64,000 bases of DNA from Megamerina dolium (lineage: Eukaryota > Arthropoda > Insecta > Diptera > Megamerinidae): contig OY978526.1 in assembly GCA_963854835.1 (NCBI GenBank), forward strand, positions 87,162,846 to 87,226,845. The letters are read 5' to 3'. Below, piece after piece: positions 11,113 to 24,125 of the stretch. Position 1 is the first letter of the stretch. Every line of letters begins with the position of its first letter. Below the pieces are notes generated by a model. It was not told the DNA's origin. It made no database searches and was given only the letters and a program-made list of their open reading frames with translations. Both the position numbers and the translations under genes were made by a program.

Positions 11113-11480
11113 ATATACACATATACATTGAATCTGTATATACCACACTTCATGTTTTATGAAGCTCTGTAAAAAAAATGCTAAAGCCAAAAAATGATAT
11201 GAACTGAGTGAAAACAAAACCAGTCGCATCCATATAAAGCTCAAAGAATGAAAGAAAAATCCAAAATAGCATCACATCTGTCTAAAAGTTACCCATTGAA
11301 GGCTTAAATATATGACTTGATCGCAATTTGTTTTTTCACAGACTTATCCTCAATTTCAACGGGTAATAAATATTTGCAGTTTTAATCAAATTCGATTCCA
11401 CAACTATCAGAAGGAAATATTCTATTAATTTACACAAGCACTACTGCTACGGCTCTCATGAATAGAAACTATATATACCA
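11113..11480. other. AT-rich non-coding DNA
   Basis: No recognisable frame or repeat boundary lies between the TATACCCTGCA repeat and the LINE fragment that follows. Confidence 0.5.
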
Positions 11481-11484
11481 TTTA

Positions 11485-11640
11485 ACACTCATTGTGAAAA
11501 TTGCAAAAACTTGAGTGAAAAAGAGACTCTTGTATATTTTCCATGTAAATGTCCAGCGCTAGCTAGGACTCAAAAGGATAAGATCCAAAGAATTTGTAGG
11601 CTTCAGCGGATCAGTCAACGCAACTAGCCAAAAAAATGTA
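11485..11640 (+). mobile_element. Short LOA-type LINE C-terminal fragment
   Basis: The plus strand translates to HCENCKNLSEKETLVYFPCK followed by CPALARTQKDKI. This is the cysteine-rich C-terminal motif found after RNase H in LOA/I-group LINEs; compare CNEMEEKETVLYFLCKCPAF in the element at 4651-5658. Only this tail survives. It is too short for a finer assignment. Confidence 0.65.
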
Positions 11641-11699
11641 TTTCAAAGACTCAATGTTGGCATTAGTGACAAACCAGTGTTAGTGTTAGTTAGTGTTCC

Positions 11700-12370
11700 T
11701 AAAAATATAACATTATTCAAATAAACACGTAATAAAAAATTGTATAAAATTAGGTGTTTTTTCGCCTTAATTAAATGTTAAATGTTTACAATGTTTCAGC
11801 ATATAAATTACCGCCATAAAACTGGAAATACATAAATGAAACTTAACAATGATATTGGACTTTTTAATTATCTGGATACACACAAAAAGAAGAATTTTGG
11901 ATATTAAATTGTAAGCAAGGACTCTTTAGAATTTTCAAATCAACACACTTTACCTACTTACTATGCCTCAGTACATGTACATTAATTAACACATCATAAT
12001 TGATAGCATCTCGCTCGCCAAAAATATTTTCAATCGATGAATGAAGCATGTATGTATGTATATATGCCTGAGAAATTTTAGAATGTAGTGTGAATAAATT
12101 GATTTTCGATTGTAATGGCCACTTAAGTAAAAGTGCTATTAAAAACAAATGGAAGTAATAACCGCCAAAAACAATAAAAACAAAAATATTTTTAAACAAT
12201 TTCAAAGATAACTTATTTAAGTTTAGATGTCAGTTGTAATAATGGAGCACACACTCCTAACACATACATACTTCAATAATTCTGGATAAAGGTTTGCATA
12301 CTTTCTGTGGTTTACAATGAGAGACAAAAGGCTGAAATGTAAACTCTCATATCGAAAAGTGAGCAACGAA
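11700..12370. other. AT-rich non-coding DNA
   Basis: No convincing coding sequence or repeat is seen. The minus-strand frame of 83 codons at 11954-12205 is low-complexity and hydrophobic, without any family signature. Confidence 0.5.
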
Positions 12371-12375
12371 TAGTA

Positions 12376-13643
12376 CAGGGTGATTTTTTAAGAGCCTTCT
12401 GATTTGATTTAAAAAGAAAATCACATAAAATTTAAAGAAATGTATGAAATCTTTATTTGAGTCAATGGAACGATCTATATAATTCTATATTTAAAGATGA
12501 TTTCATGTAAATGTTGACCGAGCCTGCGCTCAAATGGTTCATACGCTGGATCCAATTTTGGTATACTCTCTCCAACATATCAGTCGATATCTCACGAATA
12601 AATCGATAATTCACGGTCATCAACAACACTGGCGGATGAAGCTGCGTTATTTTCCTCTGTCGGTACTCTACCTATGCGTGTTGGTAGTTTAATGTCCAAT
12701 AATGTAAATTTGATGAGAAATTTAGTCACAAAATTCCGAATAGCCGCATCAGAAGGTCACCCAAACTGACCATGAAATTAATGAATGAATGAACCGAGCA
12801 TGAATTTTGATAATAAAATTCATTAATTTGCAAACGCTGTGCATTTGTAATGGTAATGGTAATGGTAGTACGGTTTAGGCTAAGGCCTTTATGCACTGCG
12901 ATCAATCTGGTCTATTGTACACCCCTTTATACTTAGATATTTAGTATATTTAATATATCGAAGAATCAAACCAGCTCCTTCGGGGGGAGCACTTGAAGGC
13001 CTTCATATTCTAGTAGGTATGAATTTGGGATTCTGTGCCTCCTGTGGCCTAGTGCATCACAAATTGTGATTAAGTGTTCCATGGACTCTTCCTCAACACA
13101 TCAGAATCTGCAAGTATTTGTGTTGGATACTCCTATTTTGTGTATCGCATACGAAGTGGCCCGTTAGTGCTCCGGAGAGTACTCTAAGATTCGTTTTGTT
13201 TAAGGTGAGATCGGTGTTTGCTCTTTTGGCATCAAAGTTCAGGAATTGTTTGGAGTGGTTGAGACCACCAGTGTTATTCCAATATTCTCTGATTTTATGT
13301 TGGATCCATTTCTTGGTATACTGTTTTATGTTGTTTTTATTGAAGCCAAAAAACGGGGTTGGACCAAAAAATGGCCCTACAGCCTCTTTTTTTTTTTTGG
13401 TATAAAATTCCGCCTTTTCATTACTTTAGTGTCCTTCATATCCTGGCACCCAGATCGAAGAGACATAATTGTGGATGGCCAGTTTGTTGAGTGCATTGTT
13501 TCACTCTGTGAGGACTGTGAGGACTGTAAGGACGTTTGTAATTCGATTCATGGTTAAATTATAGACCAAACTGAAAATGTTTGACAGTAACATATTACAT
13601 GAAAACAGCTGAGTTGCCGAAAACAGTGTTGCCAAAAAGAAAG
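12376..13643 (-). mobile_element. Defective IS630/Tc1-like transposon with a LINE nested inside (copy A)
   Basis: The left terminal repeat CAGGGTGATTTTTTAAGAGC starts at 12376 after a TA. The matching element at 44032-44378 has the complementary right end, which is missing here after about 13643. On the minus strand the part 12850-12400 encodes a fused transposase remnant: an N-terminal piece (RIGRVPTEENNAASSASVVD) directly upstream of a C-terminal piece (STDMLERVYQNWIQRMNHL). The DDE core between them is gone. The MLERV..NW..RM signature is typical of insect IS630/Tc-type transposase C-termini. A LINE fragment is inserted at about 12853-13545. The right remainder (13546-13643) aligns with 44263-44360 of copy B. 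Confidence 0.75.
12853..13545 (-). mobile_element. 5'-truncated I-group LINE inserted in the IS630-like element
   Basis: The minus strand encodes the end of an RNase H domain (WVPGYEGH then NEKAEFYTKK near 13450-13390). The downstream region follows (KKWIQHKIREYWNNTGGL, near 13315, then TNLRVLSGALTGHF near 13150) and a cysteine-rich tail broken by stops. The 3' end at the left carries a short (TAATGG)n tail at about 12850-12868, a simple-repeat tail typical of some LINEs. TTTGTAAT is found on both sides (near 12847 and 13533) and is a plausible target-site duplication. Compared with copy B at 44.2 kb, the host transposon is uninterrupted there, which supports insertion. Coding capacity is lost. 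Confidence 0.75.
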
Positions 13644-16600
13644 AGTAGAGTCTTGCCCTCTTAGTTAAATTATCGTTCGACTCATGTCACAATATTCTAT
13701 ATCCATACGTATTTGTTTCACCTGCTGAGTTTGAGTATACGACGGACAAATTTTATTACTTATATGCCGCGCAGATAAGTTTTATTTGAAGATTTCTTTG
13801 GAAGTAAATTCGATTCACTTGAATTGAATTTTATATTGCGAAAAATTTATTAAAATTAATTAATTAATTATTGTTATTTTGGGATATTTATTGAAAATTT
13901 TTCAATCTATAAAATGCAAAATATTTTATTATCGAGCGTATTAAAAAAAGTATGTAGAGTTTATTTTATTTATATATATTTTTTATTTATAATAATTCGC
14001 TTTGATTATTTAAATTTAATATATGTCAATTTACATTTGAAAATATGAAGTTTATTTATTTGCTTCAAGTACTTCAATTAAATTCAATTCACCTGTGAAA
14101 TTTTGCCATCGAAAAATATTTTAATTTAATATTTTCAATTGATATTATTTATTGATGTAAAATGATTCCATGTTATCAAATTTTAAAACAATAAATTGCA
14201 TTTTTGTTTTTTGAGTATCGTGATGAAATATGCCTACATTCAGTCGTTTTGGCACTTAAAATGATATTAATTAAATAAATATATTTTTAAATGACAGCAC
14301 AAAAGTATTTATCATATAATATTTATTGGACAATTTCCAAAAAAATAAAAGTTGTATGTGAACAGTTTAAACTAGATTTAATGACCAATGCTGCTGCATT
14401 TAAATAAAAGTAGGTTAAGGATATTTTGCTATTTTTGCTTGAAAAAATTGAAAATCATTTGAAAATCAATCAGGTTATTATATTTCAATAAGGTTGAAAA
14501 CATATGGTATATCTATGACTTGAATTTAAAATTATTCTACATGCATTGGAAATATGCCAAGGTATAAATGGACAAAAATTTGTACAAAAAAAAAAGGGAA
14601 TTGCAATCTCGTTCTCTGTTTGCTTCATACACTTTTTCTTGCCTGCATATAATATGATTGAATAAATTTACAAAATTTCTTTGAGTTTTACTATAGGTAT
14701 TCTATGATACTTGCCATTCACATATGTATTATACCTATAGTCACACTCACAAACACGCATCATCCTCAAAGTAATAAACATTCAAGTGTTTATGTCTGCT
14801 CCTTTATATTTAACACGGTCACGTTACATAATTTAGTAGAATTTATGTATGTGTTCCTGCGAAATGCATCAAAGCCTTTAGTATCGCCAATGTTTTAATT
14901 TATTTTCCTGCGATTTATGTGCTTCAAATTTGTCAACTCATTTCTCACCCATGTCACATCAGTCTTCCTCTGTTCTGCCAAACAAAAATGTATGTCATGC
15001 AAAGTAGAATGCCTTGGCTAAGCGAAATTCAACATTTTATTCAAAATTCTATAACAAATCTAAAGTTTATGTTGGACACACGAACAAATTCCAAAAATAG
15101 GCAAAAAATACATAATAATCGGCGATTTGCTGTAAAACGTCACAATTTCGGTAAACTAATTCATAGAGACGAATTCAATATTATATAGAAAGGTGACGCT
15201 GTGCCTCACTTGTTGATGTTTGAGTATGAATACTAAATAACAATAACTACAGTTTACATCAATGTTTTCCCTATGCTTGTAAATTGTCAAATTACTTATA
15301 TTGTTCGTAATGGCATTTATGCAACAAAAAAGAAAACTAAATTTATAACAAGCGCCTGTTGCCTTAATTGTTCCACGAAATAAGATTATAATTTAGGTGA
15401 ATAATTCTAAGATGAAAATTGATAGACGCTGTGATATATTTTATACAGTTTCCCAAAAAAGGTGAAATGTAATTATTTCCCAGCAAAAAAGACATACATA
15501 TTTCGAGGTTTAGTAATTTATTAGCACTTTTTATTGTGACAGATTTATTTTGCAAAATATTGGAAGCTGCAGTCTACTCATAGTTGTATAAAAAAATTAC
15601 ATCCTCTTGACAGAAGGCGACGCACATGAACTTATAGCTACATATCCACATTATACGTAGTGAAACGATTACTATTTTTCACGTATTTCTATGTGATGTC
15701 ACTATAGTATATGAGTATGTAGTATAAGTAAATAGTTATGTATGTTAAAATAAAAATATGTATATGTGAATAACTGAGCACTGTACATACTTAACCCAAT
15801 TTTAGCACACCTACAATGCCCAACACATCATGTAGTATACATAGAGAACAAAAGAGACTTTCATATTTTTATATGCAAATTTCAAGGCAGCTTATTTTGT
15901 GCTAATGCATTGTCTAAGTAGAATTTCAATTTACATACAATTTTTATTAGAATAATTCTAACTTAATTATGTTTCGTTTGTTGCATAAATACTCCCTAAA
16001 CAAGGCGCTGCAACAGTTTACGTTTAGACTCAATGTTCTTTCAACAACCAACATTGTTCAGCTGCATTTAGAATAAATACTCAATAAATGTAGTCGCTTA
16101 TATTGTACCATGTTTTATATATGTATTCACAAGCTAGCATAAGAAATTCGTCTCTAAAAGCATTAAAATTGAAATATAAATCTCACATTTTCAGCGATGG
16201 TTCATATTTCCTGTTTCAAATAACAATTGCATAAGCCTTTGGTCATTGTATTTACTCATACAAAACGCCGTTTAAGATTTCTCACCTTCAATACTTTTGA
16301 AATCATTCCAAATATTGCCGACTTATAAGATAAACACCTCTAGTATCTTTAATACAACATAAAGCGTAGTACCTTATCGCGACGTTACGGATGCGACAAC
16401 ATTTTGTATTTTAGACTACAATATGTATGCCATGGTAGACGTAATTTTGTTGACTTATTTCGATGGGATGTACGTCATAATTAGTCATATTAAGGTATAT
16501 ATAAGACCTCTGTGCTTACCACCTATGGTGTGAATTTCGTATTCATGTATGTCAGCTTCGTTCATTATGGGATTTATAAACAATTATCGCTCATTTTCAA

Positions 16601-17040
16601 AATTTACATTTTCAATTTCTATTGACATTTTCTGAAAATGAACAATACGTTTTTGTTTTATTATTGCAAAATGAATGGCAAAATGAATTACTTATTGTTT
16701 CTTAATTATTCTCTTGTCGGCAGTAAATATTTAAAAAGATTGTAAATTTACTAAAACACATAACGATTATAATTGTACATAAATTGAGATGTATGTGTTT
16801 GTGTAGCTATTATATAATTGAAATACATTTCGATAAGAATATATAATTGTTTAGAATGTTATCTAATACACCAGATAAATGGTCTTTGAAAATGTGTTAA
16901 ATTGAATTATTTTATATAATTATTTTTTTTGCTATTATTCCAATAGCCTTGGAAATTTATAGTATAAATGTTGATATTTATTAGCTTTTTATGAAAATTT
17001 TTGTTAAACTATAAATAAATGAAAATCACACTACTACTAC

Positions 17041-17093
<53 letters not shown>

Positions 17094-18255
17094 TTACTAC
17101 TACTAATTGTTCAGATATTATAAGATATGAAATGCTTAAATTTAAACGAATCATTGACCACTTGCCAGCAACTCGAGCATTAAGAAACTATAAACATGTA
17201 AGATTATTGACTAACAGTATTTTAAGGTATTATAAAGTATAAAGGATAGTACTATATAAAAATAAAGCTAAAAAAAAATAAAAAATAAAAAACATTTATA
17301 TGAAAAAAAAAATGAATTTTGAACAAATTCAGTAAATCATAAACATTCACTAACTGCTTGCATAAAGGGCAACCACAAAATATTTGCCATTAAAATCATG
17401 AACCATAATGTAGTTAGTTATAAGCAACAACAATTAGATCAAATTAGAAGTATATGCATATGTATGTATATTTGTTGGAATAGGCTTCGAATGAACTACA
17501 TTGCACATTTTAATTCGTTTTTTATGAGTTTTTTATTGCATTGAAATATAATCAACATATATATACCCATAAAAATACGCATAAAGAGAGACTACTGAAA
17601 GAAAAACAAAAACGCTATAATTATAATCATGTTTTTTTTTTCTCCGCATCAGAGTAGAGTATTTTTTAGCAGTTATTTTATATAGGTATAACACAGGTAT
17701 ATACCTGTATGTAAAATATTATAATATAAAATCTTTTTGTAATAGATTACTAGCTATTACTCTGTCAGTACTTTCGTTTGCTAATAATGTCAAATTAGGA
17801 ATACCCCAATCCCACAACTCTATGATGTAATTTGTGCAGATTTGGTAATATGTTCATGCTTTGCAAATGAAAAAGAACACTAACAACTAGAAATAATATT
17901 AATAAAATAAAGAAAAAAATGTCAACAACAAATTAGGCATGCATTTATAGTTGCTTATGTAAAAGTAACAACCCCAAACTAGGTATCGTAATGGGAAACG
18001 GAAGTCCTTACCTAATTTTCCTTCTATATTACATCTATTCTGCGTGAAAAATACAAAGAGAAATTCCCAAAAATGAAAAACAGGTAAAGAAATAATAATA
18101 AATTAAAAAATGTTGAACAAGAGGCATGAAAATTTTTAATAAAATCATAGTAAATTCTAATACGAGCACGGAAAACGTTTATATTATAGCAATGATCTAT
18201 GTGATATTTTATGGAGATTTGTATATTTATTTTATAATGTAATAGCAACGAAAAG
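13644..18255. other. Long AT-rich non-coding stretch
   Basis: Over more than 4 kb I see no open frame with family resemblance and no clear repeat end. It contains a (CTA)n microsatellite and many TATA/ATTT words. It could be intronic or intergenic; nothing in the sequence decides this. Confidence 0.6.
17031..17106 (+). repeat. (CTA)n microsatellite
   Basis: About 25 trinucleotide units with a few interruptions (AAT and TTA variants). Confidence 0.95.
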
Positions 18256-18970
18256 TTGCCCTTATATGACTTAATGTTAGCAGAGAGTCTTAGCACCATG
18301 TCTTTCTGGCTAGTTCGTCCGCCCTGTAATTGTCTGGAACGTCACTATGACCCGGCACCCATATTAGGTGCAGATTACACTGATGATCAGCCATCTTATC
18401 GATGGCGGCAGAAAATCGTGGTTTTGAATGTTAAAATGTGTGATCCAAGTGCTTTGATAGCAGTCTGGCTGTCAGAGATAATCCCAATATTTCTCATGGA
18501 GATTTTGAGATTTTATGTTCTCTGACCATAGAGAGGGCTACGTCTATTACCTTAACCTCCGCTTAGAAGAAACTGCAATGGTTACGCAGCCTTAAATAGT
18601 GGTTGATTCCTTAAGTATCTGAGTATATCTCTTGTATTGATCCAGAAATTCTGCAATTACCTCATTCCATTCCCGCATGTCATGTATATGGGTGGTGAAT
18701 CTCTTGTTGAACTCGAAACTTGGGATGGTTTAGTGCAGTTCCCCAATATCAGTTGTATGATTATCGAGGAATGGCCACTTTGATGTAGCAACCACTGATG
18801 TGCGGCTCTTAATCTGAGGCACGTTATGGCATTAGATTGCATACAGAAAAGACCCAGTGGAATTAGGTGAAGCATTTTCTCGTTTAGTGCGTTTGTTGGT
18901 GTAGTTCTTAATGCGCCTGTAATTATGCTAATATGTGCTGAGAAAAGGTAAGTGCCATTTCAAAATTAAA
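18256..18970 (-). mobile_element. I/LOA-group LINE remnant, RT end and RNase H
   Basis: Minus strand. The segment 18875-18657 reads RLRAAHQWLLHQSGHSSIII followed by STRDSPPIYM, the linker between RT and RNase H of LOA-like LINEs. The RNase H part follows: SDSQTAIKALGSHI near 18475-18434 includes the DSQ.A..AL motif with a catalytic Asp. A GHSD-like region broken by stops and ADELARK-like residues near 18310 come next. Several frame breaks are present. The element is old and truncated at both ends. Confidence 0.75.
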
Positions 18971-19391
18971 ATTGTGATTGTTTATATCTCATATTTTCCC
19001 TTGCAATTAGATATTACACTAGCTGGCTGCTGGATGCTGGCTGCTGGCTCTACAAAATGCCGTCAAGTAGCTTATATTCCTATATAACCCAAAATCGATT
19101 TTTCTATTTCTTGCATTTTCACAAAGATTTTCTGCACAGATAATACGCTTAATGTGGTAATCAATAACTTTTGGCATTGTTTACATAACTGTAAACACAG
19201 GTGCAATATCCGTTTATAAGGCATGGTCACAACCATGTTTTGTATATGTGGAATATGTAGTACAGCAAAGGGTTGCAGTTATGGCGCACATAAATTATTG
19301 TCAACTGGTCGCCCATTTATCCGTTATGTATCCGAATAGTGCTTGTCTGCACTTGTTTTCAATTGAATTTGCATTTTTTAGTGTCACCTTG

Positions 19392-19910
19392 AACCCGTGT
19401 ACAAAATTCTACTTGTGTTGCGCATACCAGCCATGGAGGCAGCCATTCAGGGTGGACCGAATGGCTCGAAAACAGACACTGGAGTCGGTGCAGGAATCTA
19501 TGGACCTAATACCAGGTTTTCAGAATCTATGGTCACCTGGCTCAGTGTTTTTCAGGTTGATATTAATGCAATATCAATCTTCGCAATGGTTAAAGGCGCG
19601 CATATAGCAATCTACTCAAAACTAGTGAAAGAATGCTACACAAATCTTCAAACCTTGGATACAGCGGACAAAGTTGTACTGTGTTGGGTACCAGGACACT
19701 CTGGAATTGAAGGAAATGTAATCGGTGACAATTTAGCTAGGATTGGCTCAGCAACAAAACGTATTAGTCCTGAACCATACTGTGGTATCAACTGCGCCGA
19801 AGCTTAATCCAAAATTTGATAACTGGAAACATAACCTCAAGATCTCTTATTGAGAGGGACTTCACACTGCGCGAAGCTAAAAGACTTGTGCTTTTTTTTC
19901 TATAACTGAC
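19392..19910 (+). mobile_element. I-group LINE RNase H fragment
   Basis: The plus-strand frame 19397-19807 encodes GSKTDTGVGAGIYGPNTRFS (the D of the first catalytic motif has been retained in a shifted context) and then WLSVFQVDINAISIFAMVKG. VVLCWVPGHSGIEGN and an altered GDNLARIGSA follow. The ADELA motif seen in relatives has become GDNLA. Downstream the frame decays (19808-19910). It is closely related in protein sequence to the element at 22775-24125. Confidence 0.8.
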
Positions 19911-20850
19911 CAAAGAACTATATATTTAAATGAAAATATTGTATATTTAAATGAAAATCATTAAAAATTGTACGTTTTTACTTTCGTAGACATTTCGTCA
20001 GACACCTATTCCAATAAAATATGGTCACCAATAATGACTTATTTGAATAGAAATTTATTCACGATTGCATTAATTTTCACTATTATACGTGACTGTAGAT
20101 TCATATGCATATATTCGACGAAATGCTTTCCAATCACTCGCCATTCGTACATTCAAAAGTTGATAAATTTAAAAATGAATACTTTCTATTGTGTGTAGAT
20201 TCTTTTTTTTTTTCAGTCTTACTCTATCATATTGTCATACTGTCTTACTGTAGTTAGTATCTCAATCAGAGCCATTCATTTCGCACACCGCACCGCACAT
20301 TTTTCTCCCCAATATTGAGACCGTAAAGAATATGGAGATAAATTGTTCAAATTAATCTTTATTGTTACTCGAGGAGAAATGATATATTTTTTAATAGAGA
20401 TAAAAAAAAAATACGAAAAAGAAGTAAGCTCCACACAGTGCTTAACAGATGATGATGTACCACAACTAAATTGTACAATATTGTATTCGTTGTCTGTCTC
20501 CGGAAACAGGCGCTGCATATAAAATACAATATATTCTCTAAGGGTATAGATAGAGACAGAGATATCTCTTTCCAATACAGACATCTATTAAATTGCACTT
20601 TTTGTGGAATGATTGCTTCATTTTTTTTTCCTATTATTTTGGATATTGATGTTTTTTCTCTTCTTTCTTGCAAAACGGTTTTTTGCTTACAACGCACAAG
20701 ATCATCAATAATAGATGTATTTGATAGTTACATTTTTCAAAGCATTAAATCAGTTGTAAAATATTTACTCATTTTCAAAAGTGTTTTCAAAAATATTTGC
20801 TTTTAACAGGCATATTAAAATTTAATAATACAAAAAAAAAAATAATAAAA
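19911..20850. other. AT-rich non-coding DNA
   Basis: The overlapping frames of 100-111 codons on both strands (20276-20806) are cysteine/phenylalanine-rich without a family signature and look like chance frames in AT-rich DNA. Confidence 0.5.
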
Positions 20851-20904
20851 ATTTAATTTATAGTAAAATAAAGGAAAATAATAATAATTAAAAAAAAATG
20901 AAAC

Positions 20905-20995
20905 TCCATGTCGCTAGCCGGGATCGAACCCGTACACTTAGGCAAAGTCAGGTGATGGGTCGAACCCACGTAACACTTGTGCCAAAGTACATTAC
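20905..20995 (-). mobile_element. Probable tRNA-derived SINE head
   Basis: On the minus strand two box B-like sequences occur, GGGTTCGACCC (near 20980) and GGGTTCGATCCC (near 20930). The second is followed by GGCTAGCGACATGGAG and a T/A-rich tail. This looks like a tRNA-like head joined to a short body. It is a different family from the SINE at 7399. A degraded tRNA pseudogene is the alternative. Confidence 0.45.
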
Positions 20996-20999
20996 AACT

Positions 21000-22770
21000 T
21001 CGATCTGTATAATTAAGTTTATATATTTGCTTGTCCTTTTATTCAATGAATGTAGATTACTTTATTAAGTTTAAAGCACAAGTAAATAATGACAAACTCA
21101 TGTAGCCAATATGAGAATTCTTGTTTGGTTTAGCATGCGGCTAATAGATAAAGATCATGCTGAATCAACAAGAATGGAGAAAAGCGACTTCTGTACATGA
21201 GCGGGCAAGTGACATATCTACATGTTTCTACTCAGTTAGGTTCACTATTGAAGTTCCTGGCCTTAAGTGAATTAAGTTCTGGGGGATTCGGGTAGTTGAT
21301 TGCGAGCCTTCTGCTTTGCTTAAGTAGACCCTTTGACCACTTAAAATCCAGGAGCAACTAGCTCGAGCTCGAGCTCGAGCATTGGTTCCTCTCTCATTTC
21401 ATTCCTTGTCTCCCTCTTGCTTGCGTAGGGTACGAATAGGGTATTTTTATTAATTTGTAGTCACAATTGAACAATTCCTCTGTACTTAAAATCTTGTTTT
21501 TCTTTTGCTTTGAATGTAAAACTTCATTTTGTATTAAATAACCGAAAACAATAATACAAACTAGGAATTGTACCGCGAAAGATATATCATCTGAGCTGAA
21601 CACTCTAGTGTCGGTAATATTACTGTAAATTTGACAGTAAGTGTGTGATGTGGTCTTCCTCCTACACCAAGAGTTTTTAGCTGCCCTCTTGTTTACCCTG
21701 GCTGGTTGAGTGTTACCCCCGGCTGAAAAACAAAGGCACGCGTTACAAGCTATAGCGAAAATGTCCAAAATTTCAAATTTTCAAATATGTTTGCATGTAT
21801 TTGCATGTCTAGTCACCTCTTAATAATGCTAATACTAATATTACGCATCAACGTACATAAATATTAAATTAAAAAAAAATGATTTAAAATTGCATTTTCG
21901 CAAATTCTACCCTTGAGGTATCAGCAAATTTAAAATTGAAAATGCAAACTGTCAACAACAGCCAAACGACCGACCACCTTTTCAACTAAATGCATACCGA
22001 ATAACATACATGTTGCATGTATAGCGCTTATGTACGCAATCCTGTGGCCTTTAGGGCAACATTGCATATATATATCCGTTGCAACATGAGGCTCATACTA
22101 ATAACAATAACCACAAAAACAACAATAGCTATATGAAAAACAAAATGATAGGTTGAATTTAGCCGTTGTCCCTTAAATAATGAAAAAAAAAACAAATTGA
22201 AATTGGTTTAAAATAGTACATTCAGTACATTCAGTACAGCATTTCCCCTGATGGTTACTATAGAAAATATTTTATAGTGTTAATGTTATTCGTTCGTCTT
22301 TTTCGCTTTTCGCCTCTTTCATATATCGATGCATGCATATGCGATACAAATAGGCGTGTTAGCTGCTACATACTATTTCATTGCATTTTTTGTTCTCTAC
22401 TTTTACACGCGATAGCTTCATCTGATATTGTGTATATTTATGGAACATTTTATGATATTGAAGTAAATTTCATTTTTATTATTGGCTCTTCTATTCGTAT
22501 TTTGTGGTTTTTATTCCATATTATTTATGTGACTTGTTTCAACATATTTAGTAGAAATTTATATTTCACAATGAGGGTCGAGGGCAATATGAACTATTCC
22601 AAGCGTATTATTAAAAACTGTTTGGCTTGGAGTGTGAATGAGTACATTTGAAAACTGTCGCGTTGGGCGCATGAACTAAAATCACTTTCATATCAAAGAA
22701 AATATATTTCAGTTTTTGAATTTCTTCTTGCTTTCCATAATAAGCCTCCCAGTAATAATAATATTAGGCA
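21000..22770. other. AT-rich non-coding DNA with a short perfect palindrome
   Basis: No gene is recognised. A run of alternating AGCTCG near 21360-21380 is self-complementary. The 124-codon frames at 21394-21768 (minus) and 22277-22651 (plus) have no recognisable domain. Confidence 0.5.
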
Positions 22771-22774
22771 AAGC

Positions 22775-24125
22775 TACAAGAGCTATGTGGGCCTGCCGCA
22801 GTTTTATCGGTAGAACATGGGGTCTCGACAACAAAATAGTTTAGCGGATGTATACAATGATGGTTACACCGGACGTTACGTATGCATCTCTTGTATGGTG
22901 GGCAAAAACCACACAAGTAACTACTAGAAAACTACTTACAAGCTTGTTTGGTAATCATGGGGGTAATGCGTAATTGCCCTACCACTGCTATCGAAGCTAT
23001 AGTCGGATTATCTCTCTTATATATCGTCATAAAAAAATGTGCTGCTAGAAGTGCATTGAAGATACAAATCTTGCCTAGACAGGAACTCTTTGAATTTGGT
23101 CATATGAGTATTTTAAAAAACATACCTGATCAAAAGATTATCTGTTCATTAAGAGACTTTATGATCACAAAACGACAATTTGATCGTAAATTTAAGATTA
23201 TCATCTCAGACCGTGCTGAATGGTACTTTGGAGTACCTTGGGTCGATCCTAGAAGTCTGAAATGGTTCACAGATGGGTCAAAAACAGATTCTGGAGTCGG
23301 TGCGGGAATCTACGGATCCAACACCAAAATTTTAGAACCAATGGGCAGATGGTCTAGCGTCTTTCAGTCTGAAATTCAAGCAATTTCAATCTGAGCAAGG
23401 CAAGCATTAGATTTATATTCTATGGAATCGAAACTAGTGGAAGAATGCTTCAACAATCTCCAGTCTTTACGTACAATGAATAATATTGTACTTGCCTGGG
23501 TTCTTGGTCATTCAGGAATCGAAGGTAACGAAATTGCTGATGAATTAGCCTCGGCTGGTTCAGCAGCAAACCTCATAGGCCCAGAGCCATACTGTGGTAT
23601 CAACAATTGGCGAAGTTGGTAGGATCTTTTATCTACAACAAGGAACTGCGCAATATGTGCAAAACAGATATTATTAAAATAGTAGATCACTACTACCTGA
23701 ACTATCATCTCACCAAGTTACACATATTCGACGACATGGAGTGCCGGCTCTGTCCCGAAGAGGATGATACCACAGAACACTTATTGTTCTGTGGTATTGC
23801 GTTGGCAAAATCAAGGGTGAGTATTTTTCATCGTGATCATATGGATCAGGAAGTAATAAAAAATGCTTCTGTAGGGGACATTCTAAACTTCATCCGCAAG
23901 CCGGTAAAGATACTGGAAGGACATGTGTGTCAGTTACTTACATTCTTTACACTAGGAACATCTAGGGAGATAAGGACCTGATGACAACTAAACCAACTAA
24001 ACCAATAGGGTATAGTAGATAGTACAATTGTGATCAAGTGGATCACAAAAATTTAAATGTAGTCTGACACAAAAGATCTATTAGGTCGCAGTGTCGGCCT
24101 TTGGACAAGCTACAACAACAAATTA
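22775..24125 (+). mobile_element. I-group LINE 3' half: RT tail, RNase H, Cys-rich end
   Basis: The plus strand encodes, with stops and frameshifts: an RT thumb-like part (ATRAMWACRSFIGRTWGL near 22780); the linker; RNase H with KWFTDGSKTDSGVGAGIYGS (about 23263) and SVFQSEIQAISI (second catalytic Glu retained); then, after a stop, LAWVLGHSGIEGNEIADELA (about 23490-23550). After a frameshift the C-terminal CRLCPEEDDTTEHLLFCGIA (about 23746-23805) follows. The 3' UTR contains AGATCTATTAGGTCGCAGTG and ends in a CAACAA-rich tail near 24120. This is the most complete RNase H LINE tail in the window, but it is still dead because of the stop at about 23392 and the frameshift near 23607. Confidence 0.85.

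Noticed and set aside
14919..15188. 89-codon frame considered as a host exon
   Set aside because: No domain similarity that I recognise, AT-driven composition, and no clear splice or promoter context.
17031..17106. Regularly spaced repeats resembling a CRISPR array
   Set aside because: It is a plain trinucleotide microsatellite with no unique spacers, and the genome is eukaryotic.
22277..22651. 124-codon hydrophobic frame considered as a membrane protein or chemoreceptor fragment
   Set aside because: Hydrophobicity is explained by T-rich DNA. No family motif or neighbouring exon was seen.
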